DNA of 42,427 nt. Origin: Bacteroidaceae bacterium. GTDB taxonomy: Bacteria; Bacteroidota; Bacteroidia; Bacteroidales; Bacteroidaceae. The notes beneath the pieces are model-generated. The model did no database searches and had not been told where the DNA came from. It saw only the letters and a list, made by a program, of their open reading frames with translations. The position numbers were made by a program, and so were the translations under genes. Positions within the stretch are counted from its first letter, which is position 1. Every line of letters begins with the position of its first letter. Positions 36,061 to 42,427 of this stretch are shown piece after piece. The stretch spans positions 1-42,427 of the forward strand of contig JAFYOS010000021.1 in assembly GCA_017560125.1 (NCBI GenBank). The letters run 5' to 3'.

Positions 36061-36895
36061 GGGAATACGGTCACTGCTTATCGGAGGTGGTATCGGATGT
36101 GTGTTGATTCTGTTCGCCATATGGACAGCAGGGATTCAGCAGGATGTCGGCAAGCAGAGCAGTAAGCCTACGGAGGAGGCGGGGTACATCGCCCCGTCCC
36201 CTACCGAGGACTTGAGCATCGTGTTTGTTGATGATATCCCGATGGCGGTTTCCCTGTTTCCGACACCGACACCACCGCCGACAGCAACACCGACAAACAC
36301 CCCGATTCCTACGGTTGCCCCTACAGCCACGGAGAAGCCCAAGAAGCCCACTAATACACCTAAGCCTACGAATACCCCTACCCCGACAAAGAAACCGCAA
36401 AATACGGCAAAATACGAAAGAGGAACGGCAGGTACAAAGTATGCCGAGGTGAACGGAAAGCACGGTTACAAACCGTGGGCAAGACATACGGCGGTCACCA
36501 ACAAGAAGTCCCCGCAGTATCGGTTGGAACAGATTGCAAAGACGGATGAGTTAGGCAGACGGATTGTGAAAGACCCGAACGGCGAGTGGAGATACTTGGT
36601 TGCGCTCCCCGTATATTGGGCGGGAGGAACGTATGAAGATGTTGGCAGGTGCGTGGATATCAAGATGGCAAATGGCGCGACGCTCAAATGTGTTCTTGCC
36701 GATATCAAAAAGATAGAACACAGCCAAGGAAAGCAAGGCAAGTACGGAGCAAACGGCGAAGTCATCGAAGTCATCTGCGACAAGGCGAAACTGATTCCCA
36801 CCGTGAAAAACAGCGGTGACGCAAGCAAGTTTGGGAAAGAATGGGAGGGTGATGTGAAGTCGGTCACCGCCTATGATATGTTTGTAGAATTTTGA
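36053..36895 (+). CDS. Membrane-anchored surface protein with Pro/Thr linker, 280 aa
   Basis: An uncleaved signal anchor at residues 7-25 (SLLIGGGIGCVLILFAIW) is followed by a Pro/Thr/Lys linker at about 68-118. A C-terminal domain of about 155 residues contains YLVALPVYWAGGTYEDVG and ATLKCVLADIKKIEHSQGKQ. It should sit outside the membrane, with the linker spanning the cell wall. The domain resembles a small beta-barrel, perhaps carbohydrate-related, but there is no sure family. An early-expressed surface protein could block superinfection. Confidence 0.65.
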   Translation: MNKGIRSLLIGGGIGCVLILFAIWTAGIQQDVGKQSSKPTEEAGYIAPSPTEDLSIVFVDDIPMAVSLFPTPTPPPTATPTNTPIPTVAPTATEKPKKPTNTPKPTNTPTPTKKPQNTAKYERGTAGTKYAEVNGKHGYKPWARHTAVTNKKSPQYRLEQIAKTDELGRRIVKDPNGEWRYLVALPVYWAGGTYEDVGRCVDIKMANGATLKCVLADIKKIEHSQGKQGKYGANGEVIEVICDKAKLIPTVKNSGDASKFGKEWEGDVKSVTAYDMFVEF

Positions 36896-36909
36896 AAGGA
36901 GGATAACGG

Positions 36910-37119
36910 ATGCAGAACAAAGTAATCAAACAGAGCATTGAGCAGAAGTCAACCTACATTGATGTTGCGAAGGCACTCGGGTGCGGACGGTCAAGCCTGT
37001 ACCGCAAGGTGAACGGCGAAGCACCGTGGAAGATAACCGAGTTGATTGCCCTGTCCCGAATCTGCGAGTGGACAGTGGAACAGTTTTTGGAAATCATTGA
37101 ATACAAGGAGGAACAGTAA
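36910..37119 (+). CDS. Small HTH regulator, 69 aa
   Basis: Residues 16-40 (TYIDVAKALGCGRSSLYRKV) form a helix-turn-helix with a recognition helix GRSSLYRKVNGE, and the end is a helical dimer-type tail. It lies directly upstream of the ERF gene, sharing one base with its start. RBS AAAGGAGGATAACGG. A transcription regulator of the recombination/replication operon is likely. Confidence 0.7.
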   Translation: MQNKVIKQSIEQKSTYIDVAKALGCGRSSLYRKVNGEAPWKITELIALSRICEWTVEQFLEIIEYKEEQ

Positions 37120-37730
37120 TGAACATTTTTGAATCCATCAACAAGATTATGGAGCAGATTGGTGCTATCGGAAAGAACACCAAGAACCAACAGCAGGGCT
37201 TTATGTACCGAGGGATTGATGCAGTGATGAACGCGCTGTCCCCCGCACTCACGGCGAACAAGGTATTCGTAGTCCCCGAGGTGTTGGAGCAGACCCGTGA
37301 GGAACGCACGAACAGCAAGGGAACAACGCTCCTGTATTCCATCATCAAGGTGAAGTACACCTTCTATGCCGAGGACGGGTCGAGCGTATGCGCTACGGTC
37401 ATCGGAGAGGGAATGGACAGCGGTGATAAGGCAACCAACAAGGCTATGTCCATCGCGTTCAAGTATGCCTGTTTCCAAGTGTTCTGCATCCCTACTGAGG
37501 AAATGGTTGACCCCGATGCGGAGTGCCACGAGGTCAAGGCAAAGACAATCTCCGAGGCGATGGTTACGGCATTGACCAAAGAGGCAAACGAGCGCGGGCT
37601 GATTGCCGAGGATATCTGCAATGCCTATAAGATTAAGCACCTGCGAGAACTCACGGTAAGTCAGCACGATGCCGTGCGTAAGAATTGGGACAAGTTGTTG
37701 GAGTGGAAAGCAAAGCAGACGGAGGCATAA
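37119..37730 (+). CDS. ERF-family single-strand annealing recombinase, 203 aa
   Basis: The ERF pattern is present: MNIFESINKIMEQIG, YRGIDAVMNALSPALTANKV (about 29-48), SIIKVKYTFYAEDG and the GEGMDSGDKATNKAMSIAFK block (about 97-116). It anneals complementary strands to support recombination-dependent replication and genome circularisation. It is encoded with SSB and RusA. RBS AAGGAGGAACAGTA. Confidence 0.85.
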   Translation: MNIFESINKIMEQIGAIGKNTKNQQQGFMYRGIDAVMNALSPALTANKVFVVPEVLEQTREERTNSKGTTLLYSIIKVKYTFYAEDGSSVCATVIGEGMDSGDKATNKAMSIAFKYACFQVFCIPTEEMVDPDAECHEVKAKTISEAMVTALTKEANERGLIAEDICNAYKIKHLRELTVSQHDAVRKNWDKLLEWKAKQTEA

Positions 37731-37733
37731 CCT

Positions 37734-37910
37734 ATGGGTTGCGAGTTTGCACGGCACTACAAAGAAGCGAACGGGCGGTCATTACGGTGTGATGATTGCC
37801 CGAAGCAACATACGCGAAAATGTGAGAAGGAGGTAAAACATGGGCGAGGTATTCACAATGCCAAAAGGACAGAAGGCAAGGGTGCTTATGTTCCTACAGA
37901 AGTTCGGTAG
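37734..37910 (+). CDS. Possible small cysteine-rich protein, 58 aa
   Basis: The ATG lies 8 bases after GGAGG. It reads MGCEFARHYKEANGRSLRCD and has a CDDCPKQHTRKC metal-binding pattern. It overlaps the next gene by 71 bases in another frame, which is unusually long, so the true gene may end earlier or be coupled. The Cys pattern and ribosome binding site are the evidence. Confidence 0.45.
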   Translation: MGCEFARHYKEANGRSLRCDDCPKQHTRKCEKEVKHGRGIHNAKRTEGKGAYVPTEVR

Positions 37911-38091
37911 CATTACACCGTATGATGCGGACAAAGAGTTCGGAATCATGCGGTTATCGGCTATCATCTTCAAACTCAGAAACGATGAGAAGAACCCCAT
38001 GCCGATTGCGACAAAGATGGAACGGTCAATCAATCGGTTCGGAGAACCTGTTCGGTACGCACGGTACGTTATGTTGGAGGAATCCGAATGA
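37840..38091 (+). CDS. Helix-turn-helix domain protein, 83 aa
   Basis: The product (MGEVFTMPKGQKARVLMFLQ) has helices forming a winged-helix-like motif (SITPYDADKEFGIMRLSAII), the type used by phages near replication genes, ending acidic. RBS GAAGGAGGTAAAAC. It sits between ERF and SSB and may be a transcription or replication regulator. Confidence 0.65.
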   Translation: MGEVFTMPKGQKARVLMFLQKFGSITPYDADKEFGIMRLSAIIFKLRNDEKNPMPIATKMERSINRFGEPVRYARYVMLEESE

Positions 38092-38312
38092 CGAAAGCGG
38101 AACGCAAGGAATACGCACGAGCCTACCGCGAGAAGAACCGCGAGGCATTGAACGCATACAAACGGCAATACTTCGCAACCCATCCCGAAGCGCGGGAGAA
38201 GCGCACGGCTTGCACGAAGGCTTGGATAGAGAGAAACCGCAGACGTTGGTATCTCTATGTATCAAATTACAGTTATCGCCGTAGGAACGGCGAAGAAAAC
38301 AAGGAGGATTAA
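38088..38312 (+). CDS. Small very basic protein, 74 aa
   Basis: MTKAERKEYARAYREKNREA is a single highly charged helix, followed by RTACTKAWIERNRRRWYLYV and a basic tail. The composition suits nucleic-acid binding. It overlaps its upstream neighbour (ATGA). The function is unknown. Confidence 0.65.
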   Translation: MTKAERKEYARAYREKNREALNAYKRQYFATHPEAREKRTACTKAWIERNRRRWYLYVSNYSYRRRNGEENKED

Positions 38313-38315
38313 ATC

Positions 38316-38738
38316 ATGGCTCTTAATACAATCATCATCTGTGGTCGCCTTACCCGCGACCCCGAAATCAGAAACACGGGAAGCGATTCCTGCGTGGCAC
38401 GGTACACCGTTGCGGTTGACCGCACCTACAAGCGTGAGGGTTCGCCCGATGCGGACTTCTTCGATTGCGTGGCTTTCAAGAAGGGCGCGGAGTTTGCCGA
38501 CAAGTTCTTGAATAAGGGAACGAAGGTTATCGTACAGGGCACGATGCAGTGCGAACCGTACACGGATAAGGACGGTAACAAGAAGTACCCGTGGCAGTTG
38601 CTTGTCAACACCTGCGAGTTTGCAGAGAGCAAGAAAACCGCAGAAGAGAACGGTACGAAGCCGAGCGGGGTCAAGACCGACAAGAACGGTTACGTTGACG
38701 TTTCCGATGGCATCATGGAAGATTTGCCGTTCATGTAA
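38316..38738 (+). CDS. ssb: Single-stranded DNA-binding protein, 140 aa
   Basis: The OB fold begins MALNTIIICGRLTRDPEIRN and contains DADFFDCVAFKKGAEFADKF and the LVNTCEF strand. The C-terminal tail is acidic and ends MEDLPFM, like the DDxPF tip that recruits partner proteins. RBS AAGGAGGATTAAATC. It protects replication intermediates and cooperates with ERF. Confidence 0.9.
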   Translation: MALNTIIICGRLTRDPEIRNTGSDSCVARYTVAVDRTYKREGSPDADFFDCVAFKKGAEFADKFLNKGTKVIVQGTMQCEPYTDKDGNKKYPWQLLVNTCEFAESKKTAEENGTKPSGVKTDKNGYVDVSDGIMEDLPFM

Positions 38739-38746
38739 ATTGGCTA

Positions 38747-38775
38747 TTGCAATCCTGCAAAGGATATGGTACACT
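38747..38775 (+). promoter_or_regulatory. Promoter for a structured leader upstream of the initiator gene
   Basis: TTGCAA (38747-38752), a 17-base spacer and an extended -10 TGGTACACT (hexamer 38770-38775) form a good match. It lies just after the SSB stop codon and would start transcription near 38782. Confidence 0.65.
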
Positions 38776-38777
38776 AT

Positions 38778-38921
38778 GGGTGCGGCGGTAGATTGCAACT
38801 ACCGCTTCACCCCTACAATGGTCTGTTTCTGTATGGTGGACAGAAACGGACAACATACAGAAGCAGACCAAGCATTAGCCGATTGTGCGAGTACCACCAT
38901 TACTCAAGCAATCGGCTTTTG
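38778..38921 (+). ncRNA. Structured leader or small RNA with three hairpins
   Basis: H1 is GCGGTAG (38785-38791) with CTACCGC (38799-38805), extendable by GGGTG/CACCC. H2 is a 12-bp stem with one wobble (38821-38832 with 38840-38851). H3 is AGCCGATTG (38877-38885) with CAATCGGCT (38909-38917), with an inner GAGT/ACTC, followed by TTTT like a weak terminator. Its own promoter lies just upstream. It could be an attenuator of the replication gene, a regulatory RNA or part of an origin transcript. Confidence 0.6.
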
Positions 38922-38941
38922 CGTTAGCAAGGAGATTTGAA

Positions 38942-39706
38942 ATGGCAGAGAATAAAAAGCACTCGTTCGTCATCTACGAGGATTGGATGAACCTAACGCT
39001 CTCCCTTCCCGATGATGATGCGATTGATTTTATCCGCGCTGTATTCAGCCACTGCCTCGACAAAGAGTACACGGCAAGCCCTGTGTCGAACGCACTGTTA
39101 CAGACAGTAATTCCCAAGTTGGACGCAGACATTGACAAGTACAACACAAAGCGTCAGAAGGCAAAGGAAAGCGTTGCGAAGCGGTGGGAGAAATACAGAA
39201 ATGGCGATACGGACGTATACGATGGTATACAAACGAATACGGACGTATACGAACGTATACCATCGAATACGAACGTTATACATGATAATGTATATGATAA
39301 TGTATATGATAATGTATATGATAATGATTATGTAAATGATAATGATAATGATAATGATGTCCTTACGGACATAACTAAGAAAGAGGATGCTAAAGCATCC
39401 AAGAAAGAAGTGCGTCACAAGTACGGTCAATATGAGAACGTCTTACTTAGCGACACCGATATGGATAAACTGAAAGACGAGTTTCCTATGGATTGGCAGG
39501 AACGTATCGAACGGTTATCCGAGTACATCGAGAGCAAGGGAGCAAAGTACAAGAACCACTTGGCAACTATCCGTGCATGGGCAAGAAAGAACAATGACCG
39601 CAAAAGACCTGCGCGAAGTGCTTTGGGCGATATCCTTAACGATATGCCGTTCGATAGCAGTGGCGACATTACAGGCAGTAAGGTATGGGAGGTATTTAAC
39701 AAATGA
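38942..39706 (+). CDS. Replication initiation protein (DUF6291/DnaD-like region), 254 aa
   Basis: Starts MAENKKHSFVIYEDWMNLTL after AAGGAGATTTGAA. The N-terminal domain (DDDAIDFIRAVFSHCLDKEY) is the DUF6291-like phage replication domain. The middle (residues about 90-140) is a low-complexity Thr/Asp/Tyr/Asn region encoded by phased DNA repeats. The C-terminal part (EWQERIERLSEYIESKGAKY-type) is DnaD-like. By analogy to lambda O, it may bind repeats inside its own gene and recruit the loader encoded next. Confidence 0.7.
   Translation: MAENKKHSFVIYEDWMNLTLSLPDDDAIDFIRAVFSHCLDKEYTASPVSNALLQTVIPKLDADIDKYNTKRQKAKESVAKRWEKYRNGDTDVYDGIQTNTDVYERIPSNTNVIHDNVYDNVYDNVYDNDYVNDNDNDNDVLTDITKKEDAKASKKEVRHKYGQYENVLLSDTDMDKLKDEFPMDWQERIERLSEYIESKGAKYKNHLATIRAWARKNNDRKRPARSALGDILNDMPFDSSGDITGSKVWEVFNK
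39201..39358. repeat. Origin candidate: 10-bp phased repeats plus AT-rich repeats inside the initiator gene
   Basis: From 39201 to 39270 seven contiguous 10-bp units each end in ATAC, several with GTATAC palindromes. From 39284 to 39358 GATAATGTATAT-type 12-bp units form an AT-rich stretch. The 10-bp period is not a multiple of three, so it is selected at the DNA level rather than the protein level. Confidence 0.65.
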
Positions 39707-40263
39707 CACTTGACGAATGGAAAGATGTGGCACGGTTGATGAACTCGCTGTATGACGATGGTAAGAACCCGATGTTTGAGAAAGAATCTAAGGTAATCGC
39801 TTGGTACTCCTGCCTGTCGGATATGCCGTATGAGGGTGTGTCCCGTGCGATTAAGAACCTCGCGATGCGGAATAAGTTCCGTCCTTCCATCGCAGAGATA
39901 CGGGCAGAGGTTATCGGGATGATTACCGAACCCGATATGTCCGAGGGCGAAGCGTGGGCTATGGTTCGTGACGGAATCCGCAACGGCACATACGGTGCTA
40001 CGGAAGAGTTTAACAAGTTCCCGCCTGTGGTACAGAGAGCGGTAGGCAATCCGATGTCCCTGTCCGAGTGGGCGATGATGTCGAGTGACGATATTGAAAC
40101 GATTGTACACTCGCAATTCCTACGCTCCTACAGGGCAGTAAAGGACGAGGAAAAGGACGAGCGGGTGTTGGGTCAGATAGGCACACGGAAGGGCGAAATG
40201 AAAGCGATTGCGGACAGTGTGCTAAAGAGATTGGAGGTGTGGACGAATGACACCGAAGGCTGA
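39703..40263 (+). CDS. Helicase loader (G39P-like), 186 aa
   Basis: The N-terminal 80 residues (VARLMNSLYDDGKNPMFEKE, WYSCLSDMPYEGVSRAIKN) match the loader/inhibitor family of SPP1 G39P. A flexible C-terminal region follows, as in that family. It would deliver the host replicative helicase to the origin, which suits the lack of a phage helicase. It overlaps the initiator gene by 4 bases. Confidence 0.8.
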   Translation: MTLDEWKDVARLMNSLYDDGKNPMFEKESKVIAWYSCLSDMPYEGVSRAIKNLAMRNKFRPSIAEIRAEVIGMITEPDMSEGEAWAMVRDGIRNGTYGATEEFNKFPPVVQRAVGNPMSLSEWAMMSSDDIETIVHSQFLRSYRAVKDEEKDERVLGQIGTRKGEMKAIADSVLKRLEVWTNDTEG

Positions 40264-40423
40264 AACACTACACGAGGTTCTTGATATTATGAACGCATTG
40301 GATGGGAACGGTACATATGAGGGAACAGCGTCAGATTGGCAGGAACTAAGAGAAGTGTTGTGCGAAATGCTGATTTGTGAAGCAACCAACACAGGAGGAA
40401 GTAACGATGCAGATAGTATGTGA
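40247..40423 (+). CDS. Small unknown protein, 58 aa
   Basis: The ATG follows GGAGGTGTGGACGA in the end of the loader gene. The product MTPKAETLHEVLDIMNALDG is acidic and helical, with three Cys/Met turns later. It overlaps the next gene by 17 bases, whose AGGAGGAAG site lies in its end. The function is unknown. Confidence 0.55.
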   Translation: MTPKAETLHEVLDIMNALDGNGTYEGTASDWQELREVLCEMLICEATNTGGSNDADSM

Positions 40424-40670
40424 TATACCCGATGATTTTTACGAACGTGTAAACAAGGACGGTTGTATGTCGTACACGGACGCAGAGGTTGTAGTAAATG
40501 CCTTCTATCTCGGCAAGGCATTACCAAAAGGACACGGACGGTTGATTGACGAGAATGAAATACTAAACAATCCCGACGGAATATATTACGACCTGTATGA
40601 TGTACCCGAATACTTGGAGCAATGTATACCTACGGTTATTGAAGCAGACAAGGAAGGAGCAGACGAATGA
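40407..40670 (+). CDS. Unknown acidic protein, 87 aa
   Basis: I start at 40407 (MQIVCDIPDDFYERVNKDGC) after AGGAGGAAGTAACG; the frame extends upstream without a ribosome binding site. It contains AFYLGKALPKGHGRLIDENE, a pattern common in small phage proteins, where PKGHGRLID is a recurrent motif of unknown role. It ends KEGADE, whose codons supply the next gene's GGAGCAGACGA. Confidence 0.7.
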   Translation: MQIVCDIPDDFYERVNKDGCMSYTDAEVVVNAFYLGKALPKGHGRLIDENEILNNPDGIYYDLYDVPEYLEQCIPTVIEADKEGADE

Positions 40671-40873
40671 CAGAGATTGTAGCAAAGCCGTTTGATTGGA
40701 ATGACAATTTATCTGAGGTAGCGATAGAAGATTTCAATTCGATAAGTGATAGGATGTCATATGGGGTTGCGGCTACCATATGGACAGCACTCGCAAAGTT
40801 ATCGCTATTGGAAAAACAAGGATGTAAGGTTAAGGAGGTAGACAATGCCAATGAGTTGCAAGTGCATCCTTGA
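40667..40873 (+). CDS. Unknown protein, 68 aa
   Basis: Starts MTEIVAKPFDWNDNLSEVAI in an ATGA overlap. An acidic N-terminus is followed by a hydrophobic helix (MSYGVAATIWTALAKLSLL). Its end overlaps the next gene by 29 bases. No family is recognised. Confidence 0.6.
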   Translation: MTEIVAKPFDWNDNLSEVAIEDFNSISDRMSYGVAATIWTALAKLSLLEKQGCKVKEVDNANELQVHP

Positions 40874-41153
40874 CCGAATGGTGTTTAAGGGTGCTATGAC
40901 AGAAAAGGAACGGGAAAAGATTATGCGAAAGATTAAAGAAAAACCATTGGTTGATTTGAACGAGGTAGGCAGAACGTGTGAAAATGTCGGAACGGACTAT
41001 GCAGAATGCGACCAATTCGTATGCTCGAAGTGTGGCATTGAATTGCAGGATTGGCACAGCGTTGAACGGTGCGAGGACGGAGAAGTTATTTTTCACGAAT
41101 ACACTTTCCGATACTGTCCACATTGTGGAAGAAAGATTGAGGTAGACGAATGA
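40845..41153 (+). CDS. Zinc-ribbon protein, 102 aa
   Basis: The ATG at 40845 (MPMSCKCILDRMVFKGAMTE) follows GGAGGTAGACA. The N-terminal helix is basic (EKEREKIMRKIKEK). The C-terminal zinc ribbon has CSKC (about residue 60) and CPHCGRK (about 92-98) and ends KIEVDE. It is related to the products at 1119 and 41150. The function is unknown. Confidence 0.7.
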   Translation: MPMSCKCILDRMVFKGAMTEKEREKIMRKIKEKPLVDLNEVGRTCENVGTDYAECDQFVCSKCGIELQDWHSVERCEDGEVIFHEYTFRYCPHCGRKIEVDE

Positions 41154-41398
41154 AGAATGAAACAGAGGACATTGTTTATCGGTGCAAGGATTGTATCAAG
41201 TACAACCTTTGCAGTTATTATTACAGGCGAAAGGAAACCTCACAAATCTGTCACTACTTTGAATTGAAGGGTAAGACGGGAAAGTGGAAACACATTCACC
41301 AATGGACATGGGATTGTTCGGAATGTGGGTATAGAGTAAACGCAAAATATTTTAAGTATTGCCCTAACTGCGGAGCGAAGATGGAGGTAGACGAATGA
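41150..41398 (+). CDS. Double zinc-ribbon protein, 82 aa
   Basis: Starts MKNETEDIVYRCKDCIKYNL with GAGGTAGACGA before it. Cys at CKDC and C (about 12-15 and 20), then CSEC and CPNCGAK (about 56-77), make two ribbons. It ends KMEVDE. It looks like a paralogue of the product at 1119 (same CGAKMEV tail). RNA polymerase or DNA binding is possible but unproven. Confidence 0.7.
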   Translation: MKNETEDIVYRCKDCIKYNLCSYYYRRKETSQICHYFELKGKTGKWKHIHQWTWDCSECGYRVNAKYFKYCPNCGAKMEVDE

Positions 41399-41730
41399 GC
41401 GATGAAATGTACTATGACACATTTGCAAACGAATATGTGTCCAAAGAAAAGGCAGAAGCAGATAAAATCGCTCCTCCCGAAAGATACCTATTGACGTTGC
41501 GAGGAGTCGAAGGGGTGTATGTTGAAACGTATGAGAATAACGGTGAACGGTTGGATATTGCTTATACCGAAGCAGACCTGCAATACGGGTTTGTAAATCA
41601 AATCCGATACGGCGAGGCAGAACGGCACGGATGGAGAATACAATTCCAAACTGCAAGAATGGTCAAGTGGTGCATTCCGTGTTCTTTGTTCGACATATAT
41701 TACAAGCGGTTTGTGGAGGTAGACGAATGA
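41395..41730 (+). CDS. Unknown protein, 111 aa
   Basis: Starts MSDEMYYDTFANEYVSKEKA in an ATGA overlap after GGAGGTAGACGA. A beta-rich core (YLLTLRGVEGVYVETYENN) and aromatic residues are seen. It ends FVEVDE, whose codons provide the next gene's ribosome binding site. No family is recognised. Confidence 0.65.
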   Translation: MSDEMYYDTFANEYVSKEKAEADKIAPPERYLLTLRGVEGVYVETYENNGERLDIAYTEADLQYGFVNQIRYGEAERHGWRIQFQTARMVKWCIPCSLFDIYYKRFVEVDE

Positions 41731-41966
41731 GAAACGCACCGTGTCTGAATTGCGAGAAACGGCATCGAGCCTGTCACGACACTTGCCCCGAATACCAAGC
41801 GTATCACAAGCACCGCGAGGAAATCCTTGAGGAACAGCAACGGGTCAATATGTTGGAAGAGGTCGAGTCTACCCGCGACCATCGGAGTTGGTTGGGATGG
41901 AAACGGGACGGGCAGAAGAGAAGAAAAGGGAGGGCATACAATGGTAACAATTACGATACTCGGTAA
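41727..41966 (+). CDS. Small cysteine-rich basic protein, 79 aa
   Basis: The ATG at 41727 overlaps the previous stop. N-terminal cysteines (CLNCEKRHRACHDTC, residues 6-20) make a zinc-finger-like cluster. Then a Glu/Gln helix and a strongly basic tail (WKRDGQKRRKGRA) follow. It overlaps rusA by 26 bases. DNA binding is plausible. Confidence 0.65.
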   Translation: MRNAPCLNCEKRHRACHDTCPEYQAYHKHREEILEEQQRVNMLEEVESTRDHRSWLGWKRDGQKRRKGRAYNGNNYDTR

Positions 41967-42342
41967 GCCAATGAGCAAAGGCAGACCGAGATTCGGAAAC
42001 GGATTTACATACACACCGAAGAAAACGATTGAGTATGAAAACCTTGTGCGTCTTGCGTGGATGCAGAGCGGAGCGGAGAAGTTAAGCGGATATATAAGCG
42101 CAAGCGTATACGCATACTTCCCGATTCCCAAAAGCGTAAGTAAAAAGAAACGCGCAGAAATGTGCGGAGGGTTTTACGCAAAGAAACCCGATTGTGACAA
42201 CATCGCAAAAATAGTCCTTGACGCATTGAATGGGGTTGCCTATGACGATGACTCGCAGATTGTAATGTTAAGCGTAATAAAGCGGTACAGCGAAGATGCA
42301 AAAGTTGTTGTTGTGATGGGTGAAGTGGAGGTAGACGAATGA
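41941..42342 (+). CDS. rusA: RusA-family Holliday junction resolvase, 133 aa
   Basis: The start at 41941 (MVTITILGKPMSKGRPRFGN) follows AAGGGAGGGCATACA; an upstream in-frame ATG is inside the previous gene. The GKPMSKGRPR N-terminus and the metal-binding segment KPDCDNIAKIVLDALN plus DDDSQI (Asp residues about 83-103) are the RusA signature. It resolves branched DNA before packaging. It ends GEVEVDE, with the built-in ribosome binding site for the next gene across the circle junction. Confidence 0.9.
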   Translation: MVTITILGKPMSKGRPRFGNGFTYTPKKTIEYENLVRLAWMQSGAEKLSGYISASVYAYFPIPKSVSKKKRAEMCGGFYAKKPDCDNIAKIVLDALNGVAYDDDSQIVMLSVIKRYSEDAKVVVVMGEVEVDE

Positions 42343-42427
42343 TGTGGATAGTTAAGATTTATGAGAACGGCAAGTGGAGGCAGTACGGGAGTCCGAGTAG
42401 TGACTTCCATCGGTTGTGGAAGATATG
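42287..42427. repeat. Terminal direct repeat, right copy
   Basis: Identical to 1-141. It contains the end of rusA and, from 42339, the first 89 bases of the 51-codon gene at 53-208. Confidence 0.9.
42339..42427 (+). CDS. Small unknown protein, 5' part (partial copy)
   Basis: This is the duplicated beginning of the gene at 53-208, cut by the window end. It is the same gene, not a paralogue. Confidence 0.85.
   Translation, partial: MMWIVKIYENGKWRQYGSPSSDFHRLWKI

Noticed and set aside
36071-36487. - strand Arg/Cys-rich frame opposite the membrane-anchored protein
   Set aside because: It is the complement of the Pro/Thr linker codons and has no expression signals.
39098-39430. - strand frame of 110 codons rich in Ile opposite the initiator gene
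   Set aside because: It is a translation of the AT-rich phased repeats in the wrong strand, with no ribosome binding site.

Overview
The window is a complete, circularly closing genome of a tailed, double-stranded DNA bacteriophage with a long non-contractile tail (siphovirus-type gene set). The first 141 bases are repeated exactly as the last 141 bases (1-141 = 42287-42427), so the unique sequence is 42286 bp and gene order continues across the window ends. Strong GGAGG ribosome binding sites, sigma70/sigmaA-type promoters, a holin plus cysteine-amidase lysis cassette and a Spo0J-type parS match suggest a Firmicutes (probably gut clostridial) host. This is inference; no host gene is present. 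No integrase, DNA polymerase, primase or replicative helicase was found.

Layout. (1) 53-3728, + strand: the end of the early operon, about 15 very small genes, often overlapping by ATGA and several with zinc-ribbon cysteine pairs, closed by a terminator at 3734-3770. (2) 3813-24439, - strand, read right to left as late genes: terminase small and large subunits, a terminator and new promoter, portal, minor head protein, a tRNA-like element, scaffold, major capsid protein with a probable -1 frameshift extension, connector genes, tail terminator, tail tube protein with an Ig-like domain, tail chaperones with a -1 frameshift, tape measure, distal tail protein, a 1071-residue tail fibre, holin, endolysin, two small sigma-region-4-like HTH proteins, and five accessory or virion genes. 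(3) 24440-26642: a 2.2 kb gene-free control region with the late promoter, a long AT dyad, iterons at 17-bp spacing, palindromic operators, G-quadruplex tracts and the early promoter. (4) 26643-30810, + strand: a Gp88/radical-SAM-like gene and eight small unknown genes, each of the eight preceded by a copy of a structured RNA leader. A complete type II hammerhead ribozyme at 30813-30869 ends this module. (5) 30902-35200, + strand: unknown small genes, an FtsK-like ATPase and an XRE regulator. (6) 35217-42342, + strand, from a strong promoter: zinc-finger genes, a Lar-like protein, a membrane-anchored Pro/Thr-linker protein, ERF recombinase, SSB, a structured leader with its own promoter, a replication initiator gene carrying 10-bp phased DNA repeats, a G39P-like helicase loader, more zinc-ribbon genes and RusA.

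How it fits together. The initiator-like protein, helicase loader, SSB, ERF and RusA suggest replication by recruiting the host helicase and recombination-dependent growth. Leftward late transcription builds and packages the virion and lyses the cell. The most unusual content is at the RNA level: an array of eight related two-hairpin leaders whose 5' arm can pair either with its own 3' arm or with the Shine-Dalgarno sequence, followed directly by a self-cleaving ribozyme, plus two programmed frameshift sites and a structured leader before the replication genes. A parS match inside one leader, iterons, an FtsK-like ATPase and no integrase make extrachromosomal (phage-plasmid-like) maintenance worth testing.
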